Origin: Lycium barbarum
Taxonomy: Eukaryota > Streptophyta > Magnoliopsida > Solanales > Solanaceae
Direction: 5' to 3'
Assembly: GCF_019175385.1 (NCBI RefSeq)
Contig: NC_083338.1
Span: forward strand, 66,434,884-66,498,883
DNA: 64,000 bases
Shown here in pieces: positions 10,562 to 22,275 of this stretch. The notes below the pieces were generated by a model that was not told the DNA's origin, ran no database searches, and worked only from the letters and a program-made list of their open reading frames with translations. The stretch's first letter is position 1; each line of letters starts with the position of its first letter. The position numbers were made by a program, and so were the translations under genes.

Positions 10562-11254
10562 TTTCCAGGTCTTCCTCCAGAATGGGAAATCGGCTTTGCT
10601 ATCGATGTATTACCAGATACCGAGCCTATTTCTATTTCTCCGTACCGAATGGCTCCAGCAGAATTGAAAGAGCTGAAGGCACAGTTAAAAGATTTACTTG
10701 AGAAGGGGTTTATAAGGCCTAGTTCATCACCGTGGGGAGCACCGGTCTTGTTCGTGAAAACGAAAGACAGATCCCTACGAATGTGTATCGACTACAGGAA
10801 ATTGAATAAGGTGACAATAAAGAATAAATACCCTCTTCCCAGAATCGATGATCTGTTTGATCAATTACATGGCGCTAAATGGTTCTCCAAGATAGATCTG
10901 AGATCTGGTTATCATCAAGTGAGGGTCAGAGAAGCGGATATTCCCAAGACTGCCTTCAGGACAAGATACGGTCAGTACGAGTTTCGAGTAATGTCGTTTG
11001 GGTTGAAAAATGCCCTGGCAGTGTTCATGAATTTGATGAACAATGTGTTCAGGCCATTTTTGGACCTTTTCGTGATAGTATTCATCGACGATATTCTGGT
11101 ATATTATCGCACAGAGTCAGAACATGCAGATCATTTAAGAATTGTTCTTGGCGTTCTCCGAGCCCGAGAATTATATGTGAAGTTCTCCAAGTGCGAGTTT
11201 TGGCTAAATTCTGTGGCATTCCTAGGCCATGTTATTTCAGACTATGGCGTCTGA
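10562..11254 (+). pseudogene. E2 reverse transcriptase domain
   Basis: RNA-directed DNA polymerase. [13 protein letters not shown] opens the domain. [32 protein letters not shown] and FRVMSFGL follow in order. The catalytic FIDD ([11 protein letters not shown]) is intact. SKCEFW and VAFLGHVIS close the palm. The segment ends at TGA 11252-11254, where E3 has [10 protein letters not shown] and E1 has [10 protein letters not shown], so it is probably an Arg codon turned into a stop. Confidence 0.95.
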
Positions 11255-11746
11255 GTCGACACTCAGAAAATTGAAGCTGTGAAGACTTGGCCAAGGCCTA
11301 CGATGCCTACAAAAGTTCATAGTTTTCTGGGTTTGGCAGGTTATTACCGAAGATTCGTAGAGGGATTTTCTTCTATTTCAGCCCCATTAACGAAGCTAAC
11401 CCAGAAGTTGGCGAAATTTCAGTGGAACGATGCATGTGAGCGTAGTTTCCATGAATTGAAAGACAGATTGACCTCAGCTCTAGTGTTAACACTTCCAGAA
11501 GGGCTGGATGGTTATGTTGTGTATTGTGATGCTTCCGGTGTGGGACTAGGATGTGTACTGATGCAGCATGGCAAGGTTATCGCATATTCTTCGAGACAGT
11601 TGCGAAAACATGAACATAATTACCCTACTCATGACCTCGAATTGGCTGCGGTTATCCATGCCTTAAAGATATGGAGGCATTGTTTGTACAGTGTACACGT
11701 CGATATCTATACAGATCACAAGAGTCTTCAACATATTTTTAAGTAG
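11255..11746 (+). pseudogene. E2 RNase H domain
   Basis: Degrades RNA in RNA-DNA hybrids during reverse transcription. The RT connection ([16 protein letters not shown], then APLTKLTQK) leads into RNase H with [28 protein letters not shown] and [11 protein letters not shown], giving the Asp and Glu positions expected for the active site. A TAG at 11744-11746 replaces Gln in the KQKELN segment of E1 and E3. Confidence 0.93.
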
Positions 11747-13117
11747 AAGGAGTTGAACCTACGGCAGAGGCGGTGGTTAGAATTGTTGAAGGATTATGAC
11801 GTGGATATCTTGTACCATCCTGGAAAAGCGAATGTGGTAGCCGACGTGCTTAGCCGTCGATCAATGGGTAGTTTATGTGGAGTTCCTTCGGAGAAGAAAG
11901 AAATGATTCGTGAGCTTCATCAATTAGCAAGCCTTGGGGTACGTGTGATTGATTCGGGTAATGCGGGAATTAGTGTCAATGATCCTACGGTCTCGCCTTT
12001 GAATGCAGAGATAAAAGAACGCCAGTATGAAGATCCACAAATGTGTCATTACAGGGATGTATCCTATGGAAAAGAGAAATCTCCATTTGAAGTTTCTGTA
12101 GATGGGGTTCTTAGATACCGAGACAGACTGTGTGTACCGGATGTGGCAGAATTACGTCAGCAGATCCTAGAGGAAGCACACCATTCTCGATATTCCATTC
12201 ATCCAGGTGCAACTAAAATGTATCATGATCTCAAGTTGCTATATTGGTGGGATGGCATGAAAAGGGACATAGCCAAGTTTGTAGCACAGTGTCCAAACTG
12301 TCAACAAGTGAAAGCTAAACATCAGAAGCCAGGGGGCTTATTGCAAGCAATGGAAATTCCTACCTGGAAATGGGAAGAGATTAATATGGATTTTATCGTG
12401 GGATTACCTCGCTCCCGAGGTAAATATGATTCTATATGGGTGATCATGGACAGGCTCACGAAAGCAGCTCATTTCCTCCCAGTTAGAACTACGTATTCGG
12501 CGGAAGATTATGCAAAGTTGTATTTGAAAGAAATTGTGCGACTTCATGGAATTCCATTAGCCATCATTACAGACAGAGGGGCACAGTTTACAACTAAGTT
12601 TTGGAAATCTTTTCAAGAGGGGTTAGGTACTCAAGTCAAGTTCAGCACGGTATTTCATCCACAAACTGACGGACAAGCCGAGCGTACTATTCAGACCTTG
12701 GAGGATATGCTACGAGCGTGTGTGTTGGATTTTGGTGGTAGTTGGGATGTGTATTTACCCCACATTGAATTTGCCTACAACAACAGCTACCATTCCGGTA
12801 TTCAAATGGCCCCGTACGAAGTATTATATGGGAGAAAATGTAGATCCCCAATTGCAAGGTTTGAAACCGGAGAGGTACAACTGATAGGCCCCGACTTGAT
12901 CCAACAAGCGGTTGAAAAAGTTAAAGTGATCCGAGACCGACTGTTAACAGACCAAAGTCGCCAAAAGTCCTATGCGGACAATCGCCGACGAGACCTGGAA
13001 TTCCAAGTTGGTGATTGGGTGTTTCTGAAGGTATCACCGATGAAGGGGGTGATGAGGTTTGGCAAGAAAGGGAAACTAAGCCCTAGATATATCGGACCCT
13101 ATGAAATCATTAATTAG
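11747..13117 (+). pseudogene. E2 integrase domain
   Basis: Inserts the cDNA. The N-terminal finger is formed by HHSRYSIHPG and CPNCQQVK. The catalytic core has Asp in NMDFIVG (12389-12391), Asp in TDRGAQF (12572-12574) and Glu in GQAERT (12680-12682), giving D-X60-D-X35-E, so the active site is complete. The GPY/F-like region (SPRYIGPYEI) follows and is cut by TAG at 13115-13117. This 457-codon piece is the longest open stretch in E2. Confidence 0.95.
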
Positions 13118-13462
13118 GTGGGATAGGTGGCCTATGAGTTGAAATTACCTTCGGAGCTTGGAGCAGTTCATCCAGTATTTCATGTGTCGATGCTCCGCAA
13201 ATGTATTGGAGACCCAACAAAAATAGTACCCGTGGAGGATGTGCAAGTGACAGAGAAGCTGACATATGAAGAAGTACCTATTGCCATTTTAGATCGACAG
13301 GTGCGAAGACTCCGAAATAAAGAAGTCGTCTCAGTCAAGGTTCGATGGCGAAGCAACAATAGGGAAGAAATGACTTGGGAAGCGGAAGAGAAGATGAAAG
13401 CCAAGTACCCGCATTTATTCCAATCTCCAGAAAAGGTTCATGATAAGACGCCGAGGTTATAA
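13118..13462 (+). pseudogene. E2 integrase C-terminus with chromodomain-like module
   Basis: After a second TAG at 13124-13126 the frame reads VAYELKLPSE, then HPVFHVSMLRKC, then a chromodomain-like tail with VRRLRNKEV, VKVRWRS and EEMTWEAEEKM, ending KYPHLF. In chromoviruses this tail is thought to guide integration to heterochromatin. That fits the insertions into other LTRs seen here, but targeting is inference. Confidence 0.88.
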
Positions 13463-13629
13463 GGTATGTATACTTTTTTTTTATGTTTTGGTCGTGTGTG
13501 GCCATAGAGAAATTGCTATTATGATGTAGCCTTGTGAGGCGAAGATATTGTGGGTTGTTGTGGCAGGTAGGTGGTGCCCAATGTATAAAGGAAACTCTGG
13601 CGAAATTTTCTAGGATTCCCGAGTATTTT

Positions 13630-13650
13630 AACATTCAAGGACGAATGTTC
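13630..13650 (+). promoter_or_regulatory. Hairpin beside the E2 polypurine tract
   Basis: AACATTCA and CGAATGTT arms around an AGGA tetraloop, with one mismatch. It lies just upstream of the polypurine tract. The perfect version is in E4 and E5. Confidence 0.6.
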
Positions 13651-13651
13651 C

Positions 13652-13667
13652 AAAAAGGGGGGAAGAA
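13652..13667 (+). other. E2 polypurine tract
   Basis: Sixteen purines of the form A5-G6-AAGAA immediately before the 3' LTR start; primes plus-strand DNA synthesis in LTR elements. Confidence 0.92.
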
Positions 13668-14079
13668 TGTTACACCTCGGAAAAGTCCCTATACATGTAC
13701 AAGGGATAGAACAACAAAGGGTATGAGTGTATGGTGTTTTATCAAGTAAGGGGTGATGATTCATGAATTGTTGGAAATGGGAAAGTTGTAGAAATTCATG
13801 CAACCCAGTGGTCGTAAAGTGGTTCACGGCCCGTAAAGTGATTTACGGACCGTAAACTACCATCGTCCTCCAGCCTTCAAAACTTCAACTTCTTGTTAAT
13901 GTTGATATGGTTAAAAACGACTTGGTGGACGGCCCGTAAACTGGTTTACGGACCGTAAACCTCGATCGTAAACTGCAATGAACATCAGCCAACCCTCTCT
14001 GTTTTGGACATGCTTAAAGACGACCACACAATACGGATCGTAAACTAGTTTACGGCTCGTAAACTGTGGTTTACGACCA
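13668..14079 (+). repeat. E2 3' LTR, part 1
   Basis: Starts TGTTACACC and matches 6101-6494 except for one extra palindrome unit of about 20 bp. It is broken at 14079 by E3. TSD GACCA is at 14075-14079 with its partner at 24637-24641. Confidence 0.95.
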
Positions 14080-14924
14080 TGTCACGACCCGACTCAGGGC
14101 CGCGACGAGCACCCGGTGCTAGCCCACCCGGGCACCCTCTTAGCTTACTCTTATGCGTACATCTAGGTGAGCCACATAATTATACATGAATTTCCATTCA
14201 TTCGTCAACTAGTCCCATTTGGGACAACAGCACATTTATATCATCATAGGCATCTGTGCCACAACAATGTAGATGGGCCGACGAGGCCAACAAAATGATA
14301 TACAAAACATAGGCCGACAAGGCCAAACACATCTACCCACACACACACATGTCTACGAATCTCTAAGAGTATAACATATCACATTAGCGAGACAGGACCC
14401 CGCTATGCCCATGATTATATACACAAAAGAATGAATACCCAAAAGATATGGCTCCGAAGGAAATGGAGCTCTCTATGTAATCTCCGAATAGGCAGCTATG
14501 GATCAAGTCTGTCTCCCTGTGCACCTGCGGGCATGACGCAGCGTCCACAAACAAAAGGACGTCAGTACGAAGAATGTACTGAGTATGTAAAGCATGATCA
14601 ACATCGATATATAAGCATAATGAACAACATACGAAATAGCGTATGAGGGGAGACAATAATATCATCGTCATAGTACTTACCTGCCTTTCGTAGGACTTTC
14701 CATTTTTCATATGTATTTGTACACCTACGTCATCATCCGTATTCCATAATAGTACTCGTACCATACTTGTGCTCATATTCGTATACATATCCTTATTCGT
14801 ATTCTTATATATAGTCTTATCACATTAATATTCATATTATATATTTAGTCATTTCATATACATAGCATTTTACATAGCATACCCGACCTCATAGGATCGG
14901 TGTTTCATACATACTTGGCCAACC
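14080..14924 (-). repeat. E3 3' LTR, part 1
   Basis: Close to 22276-23108 of the E3 5' LTR. It stops at the solo LTR insertion (TSD CAACC, 14920-14924). Confidence 0.93.
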
Positions 14925-17303
14925 TGTCACGACCCAACTAGGGGCCACGACGGGTACCCGGAGCTAGCTACCGAGCACCGCTTACCTACTACTCATTTAA
15001 TGCTCTTTCATCAACTTTTCATACCAATTGTAGGAAAATCATATTTAAATAAAAACATAAATACTTATATACATTTGCCTTTCGGCCATCAAAATAATAT
15101 ATATATATATATATATGGTAATAGCGTTTTGTGTGACCATCTAACCCACACTGCATATCTACGAGCCTCTACTGACATACTGTATAAACAGACGGAACAG
15201 GACTCCGTCGTGCCCAAAATATGCATGTGTATATGTACATCAAAAGAATGGCCATAAGCACCTCCGAACAATGGAGTGCTCTCTATCCGCTGGCAGCTAC
15301 TGAGGATCTGGGCCAAGCTCTCCTCCCTGTCTACCTGTGGGCATGAACACAGCGTCCGAAGAAAGGACGTCAGTACGAATATTTTACTGAGTATGAGAGG
15401 CATAAACAATGAAAGAAAGCATCAATAATATAGTGATAATATCAACAGGAAGCATCTGGATCTTACTGATGATCATAAAAGAAGTAATGCATGCTGTCTT
15501 ACTCATACTCATCATCATGACATATATGCATCATATGCAAGCTGCCCGTCCATGTCGGAATGGTGTGATAATCAATAATATAAGCCCGCGTCCAGGCCTC
15601 CCGCGTCCGGGGTACCATCTCATGCCGCCCACTAGTGGTGTCTGCCCACGCCCGAAGGTCATGGTATATCCGTATAGCTGCCCGCCTTGGCGGTGACTAC
15701 CCGGCCAACTAGGCACTGTGTAAAATGCTCATGACATGCTCAATGCAAAATATTCATAATAATATGCTCATCATAAAATACTCATCTTATCATGATATGT
15801 GTATAAGGCTCAAGATCAACTTTACTCTATCGGGGTGACGTAAGGTCGTAATCCCCCGGTTACATTATGGAACCATTATGGACATTCTGCCTCACCTTGA
15901 AAGGACTAATACATAAGGTGAGTGTAGGCAAGGAATAACATCCTCATATCGTATAGCTTATCTCATATAGACATTTATAGGCCTATGCCTTTAACTTCTT
16001 AGAATGTGTGAACTCATGAAGAGAATAGAGATTAAAGCTAAAAGACTCATGCCATTAGAAAGAAGGACTAGCCTCACATGCCTGGTCGTTTAGCTAGACT
16101 ATCGCTCACTTGCTCTCCTTCAATATCACGTCGTTACCTTCATAAGAGAATTTGGATCAACGTTAGTAACTAACTACAAGAACGCATCGCTAATTCTAGG
16201 AAAGGTCGGACAACGCTTCCTTCGTTTATACTACTTTTCTCATGCTTTATCTCAACTCCCAACATTCATAACATTACTCATAATATCACAATCGACAATC
16301 GTCATTTACGTACATTTAGCAAAATCCACCATTTTCCTCCAATTTCCCCCATACTTATCCTTATGACTCGTCTTTGCGTTTTCATGCATTTAATGCTTGA
16401 TTCATGATATAAACATCGTTTATAATGTAATTTTACTCTCAACACTTCAACATTCGTAATTCAATTCCACTATCATTCATTTATGTCACTATTCACTCAA
16501 TAATGACCCACTCTCTATGTTCTTCTACATTTCAAGTGTCTAAGCTTTCCAACACTTCAAACAACATGGAATAATCATGAAACTTACCTTAGATGATGGT
16601 TGAACAATCCTTAAGTTAAAATACTTCACTTAGCCAAACCCTAGTTCCACCTTCCTTGGAATTTCTTCACTTAGATGATCCTGTATTGTGTTCTTACACT
16701 TGATTTCATGAATTTGGTGGTGTTGATCTTGATATTCCCTTTAATTCTCTTGAAGTCTTGTGGAAGAATTATTTGGAATGTTCTAGATGTCTCTTGAGTT
16801 GTTGGATTAATAATGAAATAATATGAAGCCTAAGTCCCTTTTTAAAATCACAAAATCTGATCTTTAATGAATTCTTGTCGGGGTGAACAGTGGTCGTAAA
16901 CCACTATATACGGACCGTATTTTGATTTACGGTTCGTCTTCCATGGCCGTATTTAATCATTCCAAAAACAGAAAGTTTTGGCTGAGGGACATGGCAATTT
17001 ACGACCTGGTTTACGATCCGTAAACCAGTTTACGGGCCGTAAACTGGGTCGTATTTAACCATATCAACACTGGCAGAACTTGAGATTTTTGGCACGATGG
17101 AAGACGATTGCACTATACGGTCCGTAAATCACTTTACGGGCCGTATAGTGCAATATACGACCACTGGGCTGAAAATTTTCCGCGACTTTCTTATTTCTAA
17201 AAATTCATAATTAGCCATTCCCGACTTAGTAAAACATCATACACTCAATCCCTTCCTCGTTCTACTCATCACACAAGTACGGAAAAATTTTCGAGGTGTA
17301 ACA
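14925..17303 (-). repeat. Solo LTR A (2379 bp), TSD CAACC
   Basis: Plus strand begins TGTCACGACC and ends GAGGTGTAACA. CAACC lies at 14920-14924 and 17304-17308, and no internal domain is present, so this is a solo LTR left by LTR-LTR recombination. It carries TTTACGG/CCGTAAA palindromes (16890-17165), TGACGTAA at 15836-15843, the double hairpin (15352-15389) and an (AT)n run near 15098-15116. Confidence 0.95.
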
Positions 17304-17386
17304 CAACCAAGGCTCAAGGTTACTCATACCTGGCCCTACCAAGGCTTCAAGGTTATCCGTACCATCTGCAGAGGTGTGCGCGCGTC
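17304..17386 (-). repeat. E3 3' LTR, part 2, fused to chromodomain by deletion
   Basis: Begins with the second CAACC. It follows the LTR sequence to GTGTGCGCGCG and then switches directly to the antisense of the integrase C-terminus. About 1.45 kb of LTR plus the end of pol, PPT and 3' UTR are missing. Confidence 0.9.
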
Positions 17387-17739
17387 ATCTCCTCTCGTTT
17401 ACTGCTTCTCCATAGAACCTTAACCGAGGCCACCTCTTTGTTTCTAAGCCTCCGTACTTGCCTGTCTAATATGGAAATGGGTACCTCTTCATAAGTCAAT
17501 TTCTCTGTCACTTGCACATCGTTTACTGGGACGATCCTAGTGGGATATCCAATACATTTCTGGAGCATCGAGACATGGAATACTGGATGGACTGACTCCA
17601 ATTCCGAAGGTAGTTCTAACTCATAGGCCACTTTGCCTATCCTTCGCACAATTTCGTATGGCCCAATATACCGGGGACTAAGCTTCCCCTTTTTTCCAAA
17701 TCTCATAACGCCTTTCATTGGCGACACTTTCAAGAATAC

Positions 17740-19605
17740 TCAATCCTTCACTTTGAACTCCAAGTCTCTTCGACGATTATCTGCATAGTACTTCTGACGA
17801 CTTTGGGCTGCTAACAACCGATCTTGTATAAGCTTGACTTTCTCTATAGCTTGCTGGACCAAGTCTGGCCCTATCAATTTAGTTTCTCCGGTTTCAAACC
17901 ACCCAATTGGGGATCTACACTTTCGCCCATATAAAGCTTCATATGGTGCCATTTGAATGCTGGAATGATAACTATTATTGTAAGCAAATTCAATGAGTGG
18001 CAAATGATCATCCCAATTTCCTCCAAAGTCTATCATACATGCTCGCAACATATCCTCCAAAGTCTGTGGATGAAATGTCGTGCTAAGGCTAACTCGGGTC
18101 CCTAAACCCTCTTGGAAAGACCTCCAAAACTTAGCTGTAAACTGAGTCCCTCTGTCGGAGATAATAGATACCGGGACGCCATGGAGTTTTACTATCTCTT
18201 TAAGATAAAGCTTCGCATAATCTTCTGCCTCATAGGTCGTCCTGGCCGGTAAGAAATGAGCTGACTTGGTGAGTCTATCCACAATCACCCATATACAATC
18301 ATACTTACGTCAAGAATGGGGTAAGCCTGAAATGAAGCCCATCTTAATCACTTCCCACTTCCAAGTTGGGATTTCCATAGCTTGCAACAATCCACCCGGC
18401 TTTTGGTGTTCAATCTTCACTTGTTGGCAATTAGCACACTGGGCTACGAATTCCGCTATATCTTTCTTCATCCCATTCCACCAATATATAGACTTAAGAT
18501 CATGATACATTTTTGTCGCCCCGGGGTGGACAGAATAACGGGAACAATGGGCTTCCCTCAATATTTGGTGATGTAGGCCTACCACATCGGGAACACATAA
18601 CCTGCCTCGACATCGGAGAACTCCGTCTCCCGAAATATCAAATGATGACTCCTCTTTCTGAGGGAGTGTATCTCTGTACTGCATTAGCATGGGATCCTCA
18701 TATTGTCGCTCTTTTACTTCCGCTACTAGCGATGAAACTGTTGAATTCTGAATAGTAGCTCTGCTGCTACCTGAGTCCACTACTCGGACTCCTAGGCTAG
18801 CTAATTGTTGAAGCTCACGGGCCATCTCTTTCTTTTCTGGTCGTACATCACTTAGACTTCCCATCGACCTACGGCTAAGAGCATCAGCCACCACATTTGC
18901 CTTTCCGGGGTGGTACAGGATCTCAACATCATAGTCTTTTAGCAACTCTAGCCATCGTCGTTGCCGCAAATTCAATTCTTTCTGCTTGAAGATGTATTGA
19001 AGACTCTTATGATCTGTGTAAATATCCACGTGGACACCATATAAGTAATGTCTCAATATCTTTAATGCATGGACCACCGCGGCCAATTCTAAGTCATGGG
19101 TAGGATAATTCTGCTCATGTTTCCGCAATTGCCTTGAAGCATACGCAATCACCTTGCCATGTTGCATCAACACACAGCCTAGCCCAACACCTGAAGCGTC
19201 GCAATACACAACGTATCCTTCCAATCCCTCTGGAAGTGTCAGAACCGGGGCAGAAGTCAATCGACCCTTTAACTCTTGAAAACTACGTTCGCAAGCATCT
19301 GTCCATTGAAACTTGACTGATTTCTGTGTCAACTTTGTGAGTGGAGCAGAAATAGAGGAAAAACCTTCAATGAATCTCCTGTAATAAATTGCTAAGCCCA
19401 GAAAGCTACGAACCTCTGTAGGAGTTGTGGGTCTTGGCCAAGTTTTCACGGCCTCAATCTTTTGACTATACACTCGAATACCATCGGCTGCCACAATGTG
19501 CCCTAAAAATGCCACTGAGTTCAACCAGAACTCACATTTGGAAAACTTTGCAAACAATTCTCGAGTTCGAAGAACTCCAAAGACAATACGCAAATGATCC
19601 GCATG
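17740..19605 (-). pseudogene. E3 RT C-terminus, RNase H and integrase core lacking the catalytic Glu
   Basis: RNase H motifs [23 protein letters not shown] and [11 protein letters not shown] are complete. The integrase finger ([10 protein letters not shown] with CANCQQVK) is intact. A TGA at 18312-18310 cuts the core where E2 has Arg. Asp residues are seen in the second part (SDRGTQF), but after STTFHPQT the sequence jumps to LEDMLRAC. Ten residues including the Glu of D-X35-E are gone. TGA at 17742-17740 replaces Trp of KDWVFLK. Confidence 0.93.
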
Positions 19606-20865
19606 TTATGCTTCGGATCTAGAATACACCAAAATATCATCAATGAATACAATTACAAATAAGCCCAGAAAGGACCTGAACACATTATTCATCAAATCCA
19701 TAAATACCGCTGGCACATTAGTTAGCCCAAATGACATCACCCGGAATTCAAAATGACCATATCTCATTCTGAAGGCTGTCTTAGGGATATCTTTCTCCCT
19801 AACCCTCACTTGATGATACCCGGACCTCAAATCAATCTTTGAAAACCATTTGGCGCCTTGTAATTGATCAAACAAGTCATCAATCCTTGGAAGAGGATAT
19901 TTATTCTTAATCGTTACATTATTCAATTTCCTATAATCAATGCACATTCTCAGGGAGCCATCTTTCTTTCGGACGAACAATACGGGCGCTCCCCACAGGG
20001 ATGAACTAGGCCTAATGAAGCCTTTATCAAGAAAGTCCTTCAATTGCTCCTTCAACTTTTTCAATTCTGCTGGTGCCATTCTATATGGAGGAATAGATAT
20101 AGGTGTGGTGCTTGCCAACACATCAATGGTAAAATCAATCTCCCGTTCGGGAGGAAGGCCTGGAAGCTCTTCCGGGAACACATCCATAAATTCATTCACC
20201 ACTGGAACTGACTGTAGAGCCGGCGACTCAGCTTCTACATCTTGAACTCGTACTAGATGATAAATGCACCCTTTTGTGATCATTTTCCTTGCCTTTAGAT
20301 AGGAAATAAACCTACCTTTTGGTGATGCCGTATTTCCTTTCCATTCTAACACTGGTTCTCCCGGAAACTGGAAACGAACCACCTTCATCCGGCAATCAAC
20401 GTTGGCATAAGAAGAAGCCAACCAATCCATGCCCATAATAACATCAAAATCTACCATTTCTAGCTCATGCAAATCAATCATAGTACGACGATCACAAATC
20501 ACAATCACACAATTTCTATATACTCGGCTAGCTATTACCGATTCACCCACGGGTGTAGACACCTCAAATGGTTTGACAGACTCCGGCTAAATTATAAATC
20601 GACCCGCAATATATGGAGTAACATATGATAATGTGGAGCCCGGATCAATCAAAGCATATACATCATGAGAGAATACCGATAATATACCTGTGACCACATC
20701 AGGAGAAGACTCAAGATCTTGGCGTCCAGCCAAAGCATAAATACGGTGTTGAGGACCGCTAGTACTGGGAGCTCTGCCTCTACCTCTACCATGGCCGACT
20801 GGCGCATGTGTACCTGGCCCTGTAGGGCGCACAGATACCGAAGATCCGGCTATCGACCCTGATGG
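19606..20865 (-). pseudogene. E3 protease and reverse transcriptase N-terminal two thirds
   Basis: An Arg/Gly linker leads to the protease loop ALIDPGST. A TAG at 20589-20587 interrupts soon after PYIAGRF. The frame continues with [26 protein letters not shown] and the RT motifs [29 protein letters not shown] and [14 protein letters not shown] at 19608-19606 then replaces Glu just after SEA. The catalytic residues themselves are unchanged. Confidence 0.93.
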
Positions 20866-22065
20866 TTAGGTCCTACCACTACCATGTACTGAGGGGCAAT
20901 CACGCATAATATGGCCTGGTCGACCACATGAATAGCAAACATCTGAACCCAATCGGCATTGACCCCAATGCCACTTCCCACACTGGGAACATCGTGGTAT
21001 AGGTGGCCTTGACTGGCCTGAATCAACTCTAAACTGGGAACCCGAATAACTCTGACTCAGCCCGGGATGAGTAGATCTATCAAGGCTCTGGCCTGAAAAC
21101 CGTGAAGGTGCACTGGTCATAGAATAGCCCGAATGTCTAGGTAACTGTTGCCTGTGTCCGCCTCTGGACTCACTTATTGGGCCCGAAGATCTGGCCCTCT
21201 TGCTATGTCCCCTATCCTGTTCACGTTCACTTTTCCGCTGCTGTAGGCTTTCCTCTAAGTTCTGAGCATGTACCTGAATGCGTGCAATATCCATACCTTC
21301 CTGAAGGGACGCAGTCAAGCATTTATCCATCACATGGGGCCCTAGTCCCTTTACAAATCGGTGTACCCTGTCGCCCATATCTGTTACCATGGCCGAAGCA
21401 TACCTGGCCAAGGAGTTAAAACGGAGGCTATACTCTAGGGCACTCATACTGCCTTGCCTCAAATTTAAGAATTAATCGGCCCTAGCTCGCCGAACTTCTG
21501 GGGGCATATAATGACGGAGAAAAGCATCAACAAACTCTTGCCATATCGGGGGAGGTGCATTTTCTCCCCGTGAAGCCATCCATACCGTATACCACTGAAT
21601 CGAGATATCTCTCAATCTATATGACGCTAACTCCACTGACTCGGTGTCCGAAGCATGTATCAACCGCAGCGTCCTTAGCATACCATCAATAAAGTCCTGG
21701 GGATCCTCCTCCGGCTTTGACCCAAAGAATTCCGGAGGGTTCAAAGTAATGAAATCACTGGCCCTCGCACTAACAACCCTATCACCACGCCCTGAACTTT
21801 GCCTCTGCATTTGGGCCGCAACCAACTGAGTCAACAAATTAATGGCCTCTTTCACATCTTGGCCAGAAGCATCCGGTGGAGGTGCTGGAGATGGGGCTGA
21901 GGCTCCCTCACGCTCCTCAGAGACGGGCACTACCTGGGAGGACTTAGATTGAGCCGCACTCTGGGACTCATCTTCCTCTACTACCGGTGGCGGTGCTCTT
22001 TCAGCCCGCTTTTCTGCCACCGTCTTGCCCTTTTGGGCAGCTGTATCGTTTTTCTTTTCAGGCAT
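20866..22065 (-). pseudogene. E3 gag and zinc knuckle
   Basis: Gag core motifs DFITLNPPEFFGSKP, IQWYTVWMASR and VDAFLRHYMPPEVRR precede a TAA at 21474-21472 that replaces Lys of the ADKFLNLRQG seen in E1. The next piece carries SMSALEYSLRFNSLARYAS, a Gln/Glu/Arg-rich likely coiled coil, then CSQCGKWHWGQC and CYSCGRPGHIMRDC. It ends with TAA at 20868-20866 where E1 has Gln. The knuckle keeps all four zinc ligands, unlike E1. Confidence 0.93.
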
Positions 22066-22176
22066 CTCTGAAATACACAACACACGATTTAGGAACAAGA
22101 ATTTCTTACATCATAGCTCTATCGCATGATTCTTATGGAGAAAGAAGGTCAATCATTCCTAAAATGTCTGCAGCTC

Positions 22177-22216
22177 CTTGCTTATAAGTGTGGCTCGTAA
22201 CACACCCATAACCAAG
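22177..22216 (-). promoter_or_regulatory. E3 leader hairpin, loop decayed
   Basis: Outer arms 22177-22185 and 22208-22216 pair with one mismatch. Inner GTGTG (22188-22192) and CACAC (22201-22205) pair perfectly around an 8-nt loop. The minus-strand loop TTACGAGC is no longer self-complementary. Confidence 0.6.
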
Positions 22217-22259
22217 ACTCTACTAGACACGGCTCGTAGACACACCCTAGGACTAAACT

Positions 22260-22271
22260 GCTCTGATACCA
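22260..22271 (-). other. E3 primer binding site (initiator tRNA-Met)
   Basis: The minus strand reads TGGTATCAGAGC, an exact 12-base match, four bases from the LTR. Confidence 0.96.
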
Positions 22272-22275
22272 CTTT

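Larger units (their letters stand above)
8687..13462 (+). pseudogene. E2 gag-pol polyprotein, single frame with seven nonsense codons
   Basis: From the ATG at 8687 to the TAA at 13460-13462 the sequence stays in one reading frame of 1591 codons with no frameshift. It is broken by in-frame stops ending at 9238, 9718, 10561, 11254, 11746, 13117 and 13126. The start is chosen because the same Met opens gag in E1, E3 and E7, while a Met at 8669 lies in the leader. Order: gag core, CCHC knuckle, protease, RT, RNase H, integrase, chromodomain-like tail. A single fused gag-pol frame is usual for this lineage. Several stops sit where relatives have CGA or CAG, which suggests C-to-T decay. The domains are described separately below. 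Confidence 0.95.
17383..22065 (-). pseudogene. E3 gag-pol polyprotein, one frame with six nonsense codons, C-terminus deleted
   Basis: From the ATG at 22065-22063 the frame runs to the deletion junction without any frameshift. Stops lie at 21474-21472, 20868-20866, 20589-20587, 19608-19606, 18312-18310 and 17742-17740. The start matches E1 and E2 (Met followed by ...TAAQKGKTV). All domains are present: gag core, intact CCHC knuckle (CYSCGRPGHIMRDC), protease LIDPGST, RT FIDD, RNase H, integrase. The chromodomain ends at KREEMT, where LTR sequence begins. The integrase core lost its catalytic Glu through an in-frame 30-nt deletion. Confidence 0.94.
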
